The notes: generated by a model not told the origin, from the letters alone. Positions 25,517-35,117 are shown, numbered from the stretch's first letter. The stretch is 64,000 bases of DNA from Arthrobacter sp. GMC3 (GCF_002929305.1 NZ_PJIO01000007.1:62001-126000), one strand, 5' to 3'. A program made the numbers and translations.

Positions 25517-26269
25517 ATGAAATTGGCCCTACATGTTCAACTTCGCGACGAATTGCGGCACCGGATTGAGTCCGGGTTGTGGCCCGAAGGGGCGCCGGTC
25601 CCCTCAGAAGCGGAACTATGCAAGGAATTTGGGGCATCCCGCGGCCCTGTTCGGCAGGCGTTGGCCGCCCTGCGTTCCGAGGGCCTCATTGCCGGTGGGC
25701 GGGGCAAGTCTCCGGTGGTTCGTCCCGCGGTGGTGTCCCAATCGGTGGAGACGTTCTTGTCCTTTACCGACTGGGCCGAAACCATGGGCAAGGTGCCAGG
25801 ACAAAAGACCGTGGAGATCGCCAAACGGGCTGCGGGGCTAGTGGTAGGAGAACAGCTAGGCATCGGCGCCGATGACCCGGTGGTGGCCCTTCTGCGGCTA
25901 CGATCCCTGGACGGCGAACCTGCCATGGTGGAGCGCTCCCACTTTGTGCCGACGGCAGGGCAACCACTCTTTGACTTTGACACCGACTCCGGATCAACGT
26001 TCCGCTACCTTTTGGGTGCCGGCGTCGACCTGCACAGCGCCCGGCACATTATTGATGCCGTCGCCGCGGACGACACAGATGCGGTCCTTTTGGGGATAGC
26101 AGCAGGGGCACCCCTATTGCGTGAACGCCGTGTGACGTTCTCCTCCAACGGAGAACCGCTGGAATATGCCGATGACAGGTACCGGCCAGAACTTGCCAAC
26201 TTCATGATCAGCAACACCTTGCATGGCAGGGCTCCCGTGGCCCGCGTCCAAAGCACCACTACTTCTTAA
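25517..26269 (+). CDS. GntR-family regulator with UTRA domain (PhnF/PhnR-like)
   Basis: About 250 residues. An N-terminal winged helix (LRDELRHRIESGLWPEGAPVPSE, GASRGPVRQALAALRSEGLI) is followed by a UTRA ligand-binding domain from about residue 90 (ERSHFVPTAGQPLFDFDT, LLRERRVTFSSNGEPLEYADDRYR). It probably represses the divergent AEP oxidoreductase/importer operon and its own unit in response to a phosphonate. There is no clear ribosome binding site before ATG 25517, and TATACT lies only 9 bp upstream, so the message may be leaderless. The HAD hydrolase gene follows after 14 bp. Confidence 0.9.
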   Translation: MKLALHVQLRDELRHRIESGLWPEGAPVPSEAELCKEFGASRGPVRQALAALRSEGLIAGGRGKSPVVRPAVVSQSVETFLSFTDWAETMGKVPGQKTVEIAKRAAGLVVGEQLGIGADDPVVALLRLRSLDGEPAMVERSHFVPTAGQPLFDFDTDSGSTFRYLLGAGVDLHSARHIIDAVAADDTDAVLLGIAAGAPLLRERRVTFSSNGEPLEYADDRYRPELANFMISNTLHGRAPVARVQSTTTS

Positions 26270-26283
26270 GGAAATCGAACACC

Positions 26284-26982
26284 ATGATTGAACTTGCCGT
26301 CTTTGATATGGCCGGAACCACCGTTGATGATCATGGGATCGTCTATGTCGCCCTGCAGGATGCGGTAGAGGAAACAGGTGCCACGGTTTCGCCAGGGGAT
26401 CTACAGGAGTGGATGGGGGCCGACAAAGTTTCGGCCATCAAAGCGTTGATGGAACGGGGCGGGCAGAAGCCGACTGAAGAGCGGGTTTCCGCGGCCTTTG
26501 CGCGGTTTCGTGAAATCCTCGCGGACCGGTACGCGAGGACACCGCCGGTGGCCCTGCCTGGCGTCGAGCAAGCCATCGCTGTGCTGCGGGGCCGAGGCAT
26601 CAGAGTCGCCTTGACCACGGGCTTCGACGACGACGTTGCCTACCCCCTGCTCGAATCATTGGGTTGGGGTGTTGGCGAGGGCGTTGCCTCAATGATTGAC
26701 GCGGTCGTGACCACCACCGATGTTGCCGCAGGGCGCCCCGCACCATTTATGATTCACCACGCCATGGAAAAGACAGGCATTCACGACGTCAGGAATGTGC
26801 TGGCCGCCGGAGACACCGCCGTCGATCTTCAGGCAGGGCGCAATGCCGGCGCCATCTCGGTGGGTGTCCTGACCGGAAAACTCAGCCACGCCCAACTCGC
26901 CGCCCACCCGCACGACTACATCCTGGCCAGCGTCGCAGATGTGCCCTCACTTGCGGAGACGCAGCCTCCGGCTTCGAAGTAG
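26284..26982 (+). CDS. Phosphonatase-like HAD hydrolase (PhnX-like)
   Basis: 232 residues. HAD motif I is FDMAGTTVDD (nucleophile Asp8), close to PhnX (FDWAGTTVD). Lys48 in MGADKVSAI aligns with the Schiff-base lysine of phosphonoacetaldehyde hydrolase (MGxxK). Motif II is ALTTGF and motif IV is AAGDTAVDLQAG. I infer hydrolysis of phosphonoacetaldehyde to acetaldehyde and phosphate, the last step after the FAD oxidoreductase. It belongs to the phosphonatase-like subgroup rather than canonical PhnX. AAGGAAAT precedes the ATG, and it is cotranscribed with the GntR gene. Confidence 0.85.
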   Translation: MIELAVFDMAGTTVDDHGIVYVALQDAVEETGATVSPGDLQEWMGADKVSAIKALMERGGQKPTEERVSAAFARFREILADRYARTPPVALPGVEQAIAVLRGRGIRVALTTGFDDDVAYPLLESLGWGVGEGVASMIDAVVTTTDVAAGRPAPFMIHHAMEKTGIHDVRNVLAAGDTAVDLQAGRNAGAISVGVLTGKLSHAQLAAHPHDYILASVADVPSLAETQPPASK

Positions 26983-27059
26983 CGGCAGAATGCCGGGGAA
27001 TTACGGCACTAGAGTAAAAGTAACGATTTCGCCCCTCCATCAGTGAAGAGCTCTCCACC

Positions 27060-28262
27060 ATGAATCAGCAAGCGGTCCGCCGTGCGGCCATTGCCACCTT
27101 TACCGTTTTCGCCATCAACGGATTTGTGTTCGCCAGCTGGGCAGCACGCATCCCGGCAGTGACCCGAATCCTGGATCTGACTGCCGGCGAGATGGGCATG
27201 CTATTGCTGACCATTGCGGCCGGCTCTGTGGTTGCGCTGCCGCTGGCCGGCTCCGTTGTGGCCCGCATCGGCACGGCGAACACAGTGCGCGCCGGCGGAT
27301 TCACCGCAGCCACGGGCGGGCTGATCGTCTCGATCGCCCTAGCCCAGGCGTCGGTTCCGCTGACTGCTCTTGGACTGATCTTCTTCGGGGTAGGTGTGGG
27401 GCTGTGGGATGTCGCGCAGAACATTGAGGGTGCCGACGTCGAACGCCATCTGGGCAGGACCATCATGCCCCAGTTCCACGGCGGTTTCAGCGGCGGCGCC
27501 CTGATCGGTGCCCTCGTAGGTGCCGGCCTCTCCGCAGTCAACGTCAGCATGTCCTTGCACCTGGCTGCCATTGTGGTTCTTGTCTGCGCCGCCATGCACT
27601 TTGTCCCGCGCTTCTTCCTGCCCGAAACCAAGGCAGTTCCGTCCGCGGATCAGGACCCCAAAAGAACCGTCCCGAAGGGCCGCAGTGCCTGGACGGAAAA
27701 GCGCACCTTGCTGGTAGGGCTGGTGGTTTTGGGTGCCGCCCTGACCGAAGGTGCCGCCAACGACTGGATTGCCAAGGCCTCCGTGGACGGCCTTGGCGCC
27801 ACGGAAGCCGCCGGCGCCATCATGTTTGCCGTGTTCGTAGCCTCCATGACATTGTTCAGGTTCTTCGGTGGACGCTTCATTGACACCTTCGGACGTGTGC
27901 CCGTGCTGTATTTCAGCCTGGGTGCCGCCCTTGTTGGCCTGCTCATCTTTGTCCTGGCCCCAAACATGCTGGTGGCCGGGATCGGTGCGGTGCTCTGGGG
28001 TGCGGGCGCCGCCATGGGCTTCCCCATGGGCATGTCGGCCGCCGCCGATGACCCGGCCCGGGCAGCGGCCAGGGTTTCGGTAGTCTCCACCATTGGCTAC
28101 GTGGCGTTCCTTGCCGGTCCGCCCTTGCTGGGCTTTCTGGGCGACCATGTCACCATCCGATGGGCCTTGCTTGCCATCGCCGTCGCCATTGTTGCCTCAA
28201 TCCTGACGGCCCCGGCAGCCAAGCCCTTGCCCGAGTCGGCCTTTGAGAAATCCGCCAGCTAA
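27060..28262 (+). CDS. MFS transporter
   Basis: 400 residues with 12 predicted helices. The N-terminal signature FAINGFVFASWAARIP and the second-half FRFFGGRFIDTFGRV loop place it in the major facilitator superfamily, in the sugar/YbjJ-like group. The substrate is unknown. It follows the phosphonate genes by 77 bp without a clear terminator, so readthrough is possible. It converges with the PAP2 gene, overlapping by 4 bp. Confidence 0.85.
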   Translation: MNQQAVRRAAIATFTVFAINGFVFASWAARIPAVTRILDLTAGEMGMLLLTIAAGSVVALPLAGSVVARIGTANTVRAGGFTAATGGLIVSIALAQASVPLTALGLIFFGVGVGLWDVAQNIEGADVERHLGRTIMPQFHGGFSGGALIGALVGAGLSAVNVSMSLHLAAIVVLVCAAMHFVPRFFLPETKAVPSADQDPKRTVPKGRSAWTEKRTLLVGLVVLGAALTEGAANDWIAKASVDGLGATEAAGAIMFAVFVASMTLFRFFGGRFIDTFGRVPVLYFSLGAALVGLLIFVLAPNMLVAGIGAVLWGAGAAMGFPMGMSAAADDPARAAARVSVVSTIGYVAFLAGPPLLGFLGDHVTIRWALLAIAVAIVASILTAPAAKPLPESAFEKSAS

Positions 28263-28900
28263 GAAACCGAAGCATACCGTCTAAGGCATTTGTCTTGCAT
28301 CGCGGCCCACAGCAACAAGGTGACGCCGATTCCCAGCAGGGCCCCGGCTATGGTGTCAGAGATCCAATGGGCACCAAGGTAGGTGCGGCTGTACATCATG
28401 GCAACACTGAGTATCGCGCCGCTGATCCACATCCACAGTTTGCCCAGCACGACGGCGGTAGTCACCATTGCTGCCACGGTGGCACTTACATGCCCGGAAG
28501 GGTATGAGCCGGAGTCGACATTGACGAGTCGATCCAGGGGCCGGGGCCTGGCCACCAGAAACTTGATCAGTTGTGTCACTAGCAGGGCGCCAAGGTTGGC
28601 CCCGGCGGTAAAGAACGCCAGGCGCCGGTGCCTCAATAGCAGTACAAGGAACAAGAGGACGGCGTAGATGACCATTCCGTCGTTGCCAAGGAAGTCGAGC
28701 ACCCGGTTCACGGAGGTGAGCCACGGGGTGCGCGATGAGAGCATGAGCTGGTACCAGGCGTTGTCCATGCCCTGAAAGAACGGGGCATTGTGTGTCAGCC
28801 GCACCACGAGGGCGCCCGCCAGCAGAAGTGCCAGGGCAGGCAGTGAGATGGCCCAGAGGGTTCGTGCAGGAAGCGGCTGGGGGTTGAGGAGGGTGCTCAT
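28259..28900 (-). CDS. PAP2-family membrane phosphatase
   Basis: 213 residues with six helices and the three PAP2 motifs: KFLVARPRP, PSGHVSA and SRTYLGAHWISD, the last with the catalytic His. It probably dephosphorylates a lipid phosphate such as undecaprenyl diphosphate or phosphatidic acid on the outer face of the membrane. It is monocistronic and convergent with the MFS gene. Confidence 0.9.
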   Translation of the reverse strand: MSTLLNPQPLPARTLWAISLPALALLLAGALVVRLTHNAPFFQGMDNAWYQLMLSSRTPWLTSVNRVLDFLGNDGMVIYAVLLFLVLLLRHRRLAFFTAGANLGALLVTQLIKFLVARPRPLDRLVNVDSGSYPSGHVSATVAAMVTTAVVLGKLWMWISGAILSVAMMYSRTYLGAHWISDTIAGALLGIGVTLLLWAAMQDKCLRRYASVS

Positions 28901-29091
28901 CTGCCCATCCTACGGATTGGGCCAAACCTGCCCCGCATCCGGGCCCGGAAGCTGTGCTGATCCCTGGTCATCCAAAGGGACGACCCTGAAAGGACCCTGA
29001 TTCATCCCTGAGATAGAGGAAAACGGCGTCCGGGTTGCGTACGGTAGGTACAAGTAGAAGCACACAGCAACGGCGACAAGAGGATGTTCCC

Positions 29092-30048
29092 ATGATCGAG
29101 GCAGTAAACCTGGCCAAGCACTACGGTGCCAAGACGGCTGTTGGAGGTGTCACGTTCACCGTCCGCCCGGGCATTGTCACAGGTTTTCTTGGCCCGAACG
29201 GTGCCGGAAAATCAACCACCATGCGCATGATTGTTGGTTTGGACAAGCCGAGTGCCGGGTCTGTCACGGTCAACGGCAAGCACTACGCCGATCACCACGA
29301 CCCCCTGCATCAGGTGGGTGCCTTGCTTGATGCGAAGGCCGTCCATACCTCCCGCAGCGCCTACAACCACCTGCTGGCCATGGCGGCAACCCACAACATT
29401 CCCACCTCGCGCGTCAATGAGGTCATCGACATGACCGGCCTGGCCGCCGTTGCCAAGAAGAAGGCTGGCGGCTTCTCTCTGGGCATGGGGCAGCGTCTTG
29501 GTATCGCCTCGGCGCTGTTGGGTGACCCCCAAACTCTGATCCTGGACGAGCCCGTCAACGGGCTGGATCCGGAAGGTGTGCTCTGGGTACGTAACCTGGC
29601 CAAGCACCTGGCCGGACAGGGCAAAACCGTGTTCTTGTCATCGCACCTCATGAGCGAGATGGCACAAACTGCCGACCACTTGATTGTCATTGGCCGTGGC
29701 AAGATCATTGCCGACGCGCCCATCGCCACCATTCTGGCCGGCGGTCAGCAAGTGAAGACCCGCATCCGTACAAGCGAGGTGACTCGTTTGAGCGCCCTGC
29801 TGGCAGGTTCCGGAGTCACTATCGAGTGCCCGGAAAATGAAACCTTGGAAGTGACCGGCCTTGATTCGCGCCAGATCGCCGCACGCGCCCTGGAAAACCA
29901 GGTACTGGTCTATGAGCTGACGCCGCTGTCCAACTCCCTGGAAGAGGCGTATTTCGATCTGACCAAGGACGCCGTGGAGTACCACTCCCAAGAATTCACC
30001 GAAGACTCTGCAGACGCGTCAGTGCCGGCTGCCACGAAGGGACAGTAA
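29092..30048 (+). CDS. ABC exporter ATP-binding protein (multidrug/bacitracin type)
   Basis: About 318 residues. Walker A is GPNGAGKST, the signature is FSLGMGQRLGIASALLG, Walker B is LILDEPVNGLDPEG, and the switch is SSHLMSEM. The C-terminal extension is typical of type-2 (BcrA/NatA-like) exporters. The ATG at 29092 (MIEAVNLAKHYG) has AAGAGGAT upstream. It heads a four-gene operon (ATPase, permease, kinase, regulator) with gaps of 2, 47 and -4 bp, suggesting an antibiotic- or peptide-responsive exporter. Confidence 0.9.
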   Translation: MIEAVNLAKHYGAKTAVGGVTFTVRPGIVTGFLGPNGAGKSTTMRMIVGLDKPSAGSVTVNGKHYADHHDPLHQVGALLDAKAVHTSRSAYNHLLAMAATHNIPTSRVNEVIDMTGLAAVAKKKAGGFSLGMGQRLGIASALLGDPQTLILDEPVNGLDPEGVLWVRNLAKHLAGQGKTVFLSSHLMSEMAQTADHLIVIGRGKIIADAPIATILAGGQQVKTRIRTSEVTRLSALLAGSGVTIECPENETLEVTGLDSRQIAARALENQVLVYELTPLSNSLEEAYFDLTKDAVEYHSQEFTEDSADASVPAATKGQ

Positions 30049-30050
30049 AG

Positions 30051-30965
30051 ATGAGTACGACGACGATTCCCGCATCTCGCGCCGCGGGCAAGCGGACCGG
30101 GCTATCCTTCGCCGGTGTTTTGCGCAGCGAATGGATCAAGTTCCGTTCCCTGCGTTCCACGCAGATGCTACTGGGCTTTTCCTTCTTGGCAGTGGTGGGC
30201 GTCGGGGCCATGGCAGCCTGGCTTCGCGGCACCATCGTTGACGCCATCATGCAGTCCGGTTCAACGGTGGCAACCCGTCCTGGTGCCATTCCCAGCGGTG
30301 CTCCGAAACTGACCATCGAGCAGGCCATTGCGTCCGCCAACGCTCAGGGACTGAACATTTACGGGACCCCCATTGCCGGGATTCAGCTGGGCGTCCTGAT
30401 CCTTGGTGCCCTGGCAGTTTTGCTGATCTCCTCAGAATTTGGCACGGGCATGATCCGCTCCACCATGACAGCGGTGCCCAAGCGACTACCCGCATTCTTC
30501 GCCAAAGCCATTGTGCTGGTGGTTGTCTCCTACATACTGACCCTCGTGGCAGCTTTCATCACGTTCCTGATCTCCATCCCGATCATGAGCCACTACGGGA
30601 TCACCATGTCACTGGGCATGGATGGGGTGCTCTACAGCATCTTCATGGGTGGCGTGTACGTGGCTGGCGTGGCTCTGGCAGGTCTTTCCCTGGGCACACT
30701 CATCCGCAGCTCAGCCGGCGGCATCATCGTCCTGGTGGCGCTGTTCTTCCTGCTGGAGATCGGAACCCAGCTCCTGGGCCTGGTTCCCGGAGACTTCTGG
30801 AAGTACGTGGGCCAGTACACCCCCAGCGTGGCAGGTGGGCGCATGCTGGAGATTGGTGACAAGGCAGCTTTCATCACCCCCTTCGCCGGAGGCATGATCT
30901 TCCTCGGCTGGATCTTACTGCTCACCATTCCCGCCGCCATCTCCCTCAAGACTCGCGACGTCTAA
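30051..30965 (+). CDS. ABC exporter permease (ABC-2 type)
   Basis: 304 residues with six predicted helices and an extracytoplasmic loop between helices 1 and 2 (about residues 65-110). The LLISSEFGTGMIRSTMTAVPKR segment is typical of ABC-2 permeases that pair with BcrA/NatA-like ATPases. It starts 2 nt after the ATPase stop. Confidence 0.88.
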   Translation: MSTTTIPASRAAGKRTGLSFAGVLRSEWIKFRSLRSTQMLLGFSFLAVVGVGAMAAWLRGTIVDAIMQSGSTVATRPGAIPSGAPKLTIEQAIASANAQGLNIYGTPIAGIQLGVLILGALAVLLISSEFGTGMIRSTMTAVPKRLPAFFAKAIVLVVVSYILTLVAAFITFLISIPIMSHYGITMSLGMDGVLYSIFMGGVYVAGVALAGLSLGTLIRSSAGGIIVLVALFFLLEIGTQLLGLVPGDFWKYVGQYTPSVAGGRMLEIGDKAAFITPFAGGMIFLGWILLLTIPAAISLKTRDV

Positions 30966-31012
30966 GAGGGTCCGCGGGGTCGTCGAGAACGGCGCCTCCA
31001 AGACTCGCTTTT

Positions 31013-32296
31013 ATGCGCACCCCAGACCAGGCGGGAGCCGCGGAAAGAACGGCCGCTGCTCCCGCCGAATCACCATCCGCCGGGCGGCGGGCCGATGAAT
31101 TCTCGGCCCGCCGCCGCGGTGCTGTAAGAACCTACTTTTACACCCACCCCCGCGTCATGGACGTGGTGGTGGTGCTGGTCTACCTCATCGCCGGCTCGGG
31201 CGCACTCCTCGGTAGTTCAACCGAACGATTGTGGATCCACCTGATCCTGCTGGCAGCTACGGCCGTGGTGCTCATGTTCCGCCGCGACAGGCCGCTGACA
31301 GTTGTGGTGATCATTGCCATTTTCGAAATCATGGCCCTGGCTCTGATTCCCAATTCAAGCAACGTGGGAGTGGGCCTCTGGTTTGCCCTGTACGCCGTGG
31401 CTGCGCGGTACCAGGCCGTTCTGAGTTTCACGGTGGCCGCCGTCGCCACGGCTCCGCTGGTGCTGTATACGCTGCTTTACTATCAGTACCCCAGTGACCT
31501 TATTGTGGCCAACGGCCCCAGCCTGGTGGAAAGCCTGATCATCACGGTGATCGCACTGGTGCTAGCCAATGTTATCGCCACAGGCCTCGGTGCCTCCGTG
31601 CGGCGCGGACGCGAACATGAAGCCGAGCTGCGTCGGTGGGCCATTCGAAACGCCCAGCTGGCGTCCGTTGCCGAGCGCAACAGGATCGCCCGGGAGATGC
31701 ACGACGTTGTGGCTCATTCGCTGACGGTGATGGTGGCTTTGTCCGATGGTGCCGCCGTCGTGGTCAAGCGGGATCCGAGCAAGGCTCAGGAGGTCCTGGG
31801 ACAGCTCTCGCAAACAGGACGGACAGCGCTCACCGACATGCGCAGGGTCCTTGGCGTCCTGCGCGATGACGACGCGGCGCGACGCTCTCCACAGCCCGAC
31901 CACACCGATCTGGGAGCGCTCATGGAAGGATTCAGGCAGGCCGGTCTGCCACTTAGCTTTACCCAAGCGGGGCCAATACTGCCCCGAGACCCAGCCCTTT
32001 CCCTAACCGTGTACCGGATTGTGCAGGAGTCGCTGACCAACGTGCTGCGCTATGGCACCGCAGTCTCCCGGGTACAGGTGCTGATCGAGAATAATCCAGA
32101 GGCCGGGCTGCTGAAGGTGCGCGTGTACGACGACGGTCACGGCTCAATTAACGCTTCCCTGGGTTCCGGGCAAGGCATTGTGGGCATGCGTGAGCGTGCC
32201 GGAATCTATGCTGGAACTGTCGACGCCGGCCCGGTCCCGCGGGGTGGGTGGCAGGTAGACGCGGTGATGCACCTAGGCACGGAGAGTCAACAATGA
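31013..32296 (+). CDS. Sensor histidine kinase (HisKA_3)
   Basis: 427 residues. A polar N-terminus of about 50 residues is followed by five or six helices to about residue 195, then the phospho-acceptor motif IAREMHDVVAHSLTVMV (His230) and a C-terminal HATPase (VYDDGHGS, GQGIVGMRERAG). It lies 47 bp after the permease gene in the same orientation and overlaps its response regulator gene by 4 bp. It probably senses the substrate or damage handled by the adjacent exporter. Confidence 0.92.
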   Translation: MRTPDQAGAAERTAAAPAESPSAGRRADEFSARRRGAVRTYFYTHPRVMDVVVVLVYLIAGSGALLGSSTERLWIHLILLAATAVVLMFRRDRPLTVVVIIAIFEIMALALIPNSSNVGVGLWFALYAVAARYQAVLSFTVAAVATAPLVLYTLLYYQYPSDLIVANGPSLVESLIITVIALVLANVIATGLGASVRRGREHEAELRRWAIRNAQLASVAERNRIAREMHDVVAHSLTVMVALSDGAAVVVKRDPSKAQEVLGQLSQTGRTALTDMRRVLGVLRDDDAARRSPQPDHTDLGALMEGFRQAGLPLSFTQAGPILPRDPALSLTVYRIVQESLTNVLRYGTAVSRVQVLIENNPEAGLLKVRVYDDGHGSINASLGSGQGIVGMRERAGIYAGTVDAGPVPRGGWQVDAVMHLGTESQQ

Positions 32297-33009
32297 GTGG
32301 GGACGATGAGGAAACTGTGAGTGAAGAGCAAACCAGGCCGATATCTGTCCTGCTCGTGGATGACCAGCCACTTCTGCGCATGGGCTTCAGGCTCATCCTG
32401 GAAGGCGAAGACGACCTGACCGTGGTGGGGGAGTCGGCCAACGGGATCGAAGCCCTTGCCGCCGTCGAACGCCTGCGCCCGGACGTGGTGCTCATGGACG
32501 TCCGCATGCCCCTGATGGACGGGATCGAGGCCACCAGGAAGATCAGTGCCTCGGCATCCGAGTCCAGGGTCATCATCTTGACCACTTTCGATTTAGATGA
32601 ATACGCCCTGGCAGGGCTGCAAGCGGGGGCCAGCGCGTTCATGCTCAAGGACGTGGCGCCAGCTGACCTTGTCAACGCCGTGCGCGTTGTGGCCAGCGGC
32701 GACGCCGTGGTGGCGCCGCGCATCACCCAACTGCTGTTGGAGAACTTTGTCCGGTCCCAGCCTGTGCGGGTGCCTGCGCCGCGCGACCCCTTGCTGGATG
32801 CATTGACGCCGCGCGAACTTGAGGTGGCGCAGACAATCTCACAGGGGCTTTCCAACGCCGAAATCGCCCACCAGCTGTTTCTTTCAGAGGCGACGGTGAA
32901 AACGCATGTGAGGCGAATCCTGACGAAACTGCAGCTGCGCGACCGCGTCCAGGTGGTTGTTTACGCCTACGAAACCGGCCTGGTCACACCAAGCAACCCC
33001 GACTACTGA
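32293..33009 (+). CDS. Response regulator, NarL/LuxR family
   Basis: About 238 residues. Receiver with Asp23-Asp24, phospho-acceptor Asp69 (VVLMDVRMP) and Lys in MLKDVAP. The LuxR helix-turn-helix is at about residues 170-225 (TPRELEVAQTISQGLSNAEIA, VKTHVRRILTKLQL). ATG 32293 overlaps the kinase stop. It probably controls the upstream ABC exporter genes at 29092-30965. Confidence 0.93.
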   Translation: MSGDDEETVSEEQTRPISVLLVDDQPLLRMGFRLILEGEDDLTVVGESANGIEALAAVERLRPDVVLMDVRMPLMDGIEATRKISASASESRVIILTTFDLDEYALAGLQAGASAFMLKDVAPADLVNAVRVVASGDAVVAPRITQLLLENFVRSQPVRVPAPRDPLLDALTPRELEVAQTISQGLSNAEIAHQLFLSEATVKTHVRRILTKLQLRDRVQVVVYAYETGLVTPSNPDY

Positions 33010-33054
33010 CCCCTCCGCCAGCGCGAACCCGCCCGATGGTGGTTGAATCGAGGT

Positions 33055-34332
33055 ATGACTTCTGTTGAGCACATCCTGGACCTCCGCGACTTCATTGACG
33101 CCTCCCCGTCAAGCTTCCACGCAGCCCACGAGGCCGGCCGGCGGCTAAGCGCTGCCGGCTTCACCCAGCTCTTGGAAGCGCAGGAGTGGCCCGCCCACGG
33201 GAAGCACTTTGTGATCCGCGACGGCGCCATCATCGCCTGGATCACCCCGGAGACGGCAACGGCAACCACCGGTTTCAACATCCTGGGAGCCCACACGGAT
33301 TCGCCCTCCTTCAAGCTCAAGCCCAAACCCACCACCGGCCGGTTCGGCTGGCTGCAGGCAGGCGTGGAAGTGTACGGCGGGCCGCTGCTGACCTCCTGGC
33401 TTGATCGGGAACTGCAATTTGCCGGGCGCCTGGTGGATCTGGATGGCACCGAATCGCTGGTCGCCACCGGCCCCTTGCTGCGTTTTCCGCAGCTGGCCAT
33501 CCACCTGGACAGATCTGCCAACGACGGCCTGAAATTGGCCAAGCAGGCGCAGATGAACCCCGTTTGGGGCCAGGGCCACCCGGGGACCGAGGATTTGCTG
33601 GGGCTGTTGGCGCAGCGGGCCGGCGTGGATGCGGCCACCATTGGGGGCTATGACATTGTGGTGGCTGACACCCAGCCCGGCCAGGTTTTTGGCGCCAAGA
33701 ATGAGTTCTTTGCCGCCGGGCGGATGGACAATCTGACCTCTGTGCACGCAGGATTGGTGGCCCTGATCAATGCCGCCGACCGCTCCGCGGCGAGCCCGGT
33801 CATTGCCGTGCTGGCGGCCTTTGACCATGAAGAGATCGGCTCGGGCTCGCGATCCGGCGCCTGCGGACCAATCCTTGAGGACATCTTGACCCGGGTATCT
33901 GACGGGCTGGGGGCAACGGTGAGTGAACGGCGTCGTGCCTTCGCCAAGTCTTTCTGCGTGTCGGCCGACGCCGGCCATGCGGTGCACCCGAACTATTCCG
34001 AGCGTCACGACCCGGCAAACCTGCCGGTACTCAACGGTGGCCCGCTGCTGAAAATCAACGCCAACCAGCGCTACGCCACGGACGGGACGGGGGCGGCGAT
34101 CTGGGCCAATCTATGCCGCGAGACCGGCGCTCCGTACCAGGAATTTGTCTCAAACAACGACGTCCCCTGCGGCTCCACCATTGGCCCGCTCACGGCCACG
34201 CGGCTCGGAATCCGGACCGTCGACGTCGGAACGCCGCTGTTGTCGATGCACTCGGCAAGGGAACTGTGCGGTGTGAATGACCCCTTCCACCTCAGTCGCA
34301 TTGCGCAGACCTTCTTCGGCACCGCCGTCTAG
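33055..34332 (+). CDS. M18 aspartyl aminopeptidase
   Basis: About 425 residues. Metal-site motifs of the M18 family are present: GAHTDSPSFKLKPKP, AGRMDNLTSVHAGL, DHEEIGSGSRSGACGP and SADAGHAVHPNY. It removes N-terminal amino acids, often acidic ones, in the cytosol as a di-zinc dodecameric enzyme. The ATG at 33055 has GAGG immediately upstream; a TTG at 33043 is less likely. It is separated by 45 bp from the response regulator gene and converges with the DUF1345 gene. Confidence 0.95.
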   Translation: MTSVEHILDLRDFIDASPSSFHAAHEAGRRLSAAGFTQLLEAQEWPAHGKHFVIRDGAIIAWITPETATATTGFNILGAHTDSPSFKLKPKPTTGRFGWLQAGVEVYGGPLLTSWLDRELQFAGRLVDLDGTESLVATGPLLRFPQLAIHLDRSANDGLKLAKQAQMNPVWGQGHPGTEDLLGLLAQRAGVDAATIGGYDIVVADTQPGQVFGAKNEFFAAGRMDNLTSVHAGLVALINAADRSAASPVIAVLAAFDHEEIGSGSRSGACGPILEDILTRVSDGLGATVSERRRAFAKSFCVSADAGHAVHPNYSERHDPANLPVLNGGPLLKINANQRYATDGTGAAIWANLCRETGAPYQEFVSNNDVPCGSTIGPLTATRLGIRTVDVGTPLLSMHSARELCGVNDPFHLSRIAQTFFGTAV

Positions 34333-34339
34333 AAAAGAG

Positions 34340-34990
34340 CTAGGAGACCAGGCTGACCACCAGGTTGATGGTGGTGGCCAGGATCCCCGTGCCGAACACG
34401 AACGCGAGCAGGCTGTGGCGAAGGGCTGCCGAGCGCATCTCCCGCGTGGTGATGTTGGTGTCGGAGACCTGGTAGGTCATGCCGACGCTGAAGGCCATGT
34501 AGGCGATGTCGGTGTACTGGGGGAGGGCGTCCTGGTTGAAGTTGATGCCACCGGCCTCGTCGGTGTAGTAAATCTCGGCGTAGCGCAGGGTGAAAAGGGT
34601 ATGGACCAGCAACCACGACATGGCTGTGACGAGGAGGGCTAGCAGGGCCAGCAGAAACTTCCCTGAACCGTTCTCGTGCTGGCTCCCAACCATGACAAGC
34701 ACGACGGCGGCCAGTGAGCCCAGGGCCGCCAGCAGGATGAGCCAGTCGGAGGTCTTCCGGCCTGGATCCTCTTCCTGGGCGTGCACTGCAGTGCGGATGT
34801 TGTCCATGGGGGCGATGGCACGCCACACCGAGACGTTATATACAAGCGCGGCCACGCCCCACCCCACGGCGGGGGCGTAGAACCAGTCGCCAAAGATCCC
34901 GGTCAGGACCACCCCCAACACGCCGCCAACAACCATCAAGATCATGCGTAGCCGGCGGTGGCGGGCCCTCCGCGAACGTGTGCTTTCCAT
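34340..34990 (-). CDS. DUF1345 membrane protein
   Basis: About 216 residues. A basic N-terminus (STRSRRARHRRLRM) is followed by five or six helices. The YxDEAGGINFNQD...YTDIAYMAFSVGMTYQVSDTNI region is characteristic of DUF1345. The function is unknown; it may be a channel-like protein. The start is uncertain between ATG 34990 and ATG 35002. It is divergent from the proline dehydrogenase gene. Confidence 0.82.
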   Translation of the reverse strand: MESTRSRRARHRRLRMILMVVGGVLGVVLTGIFGDWFYAPAVGWGVAALVYNVSVWRAIAPMDNIRTAVHAQEEDPGRKTSDWLILLAALGSLAAVVLVMVGSQHENGSGKFLLALLALLVTAMSWLLVHTLFTLRYAEIYYTDEAGGINFNQDALPQYTDIAYMAFSVGMTYQVSDTNITTREMRSAALRHSLLAFVFGTGILATTINLVVSLVS

Positions 34991-35117
34991 GCAAGTGATC
35001 ATGCCACGCTTGCGATCCGATGGGTGCCCTCGACGCCGTCATAGATGCGCGCCGGTCACCGTCTCGCCTAGTGAAAGCAAATCGCTGTGGCAGCGTGCGC
35101 GCAGTTAGGGTGGGCGG

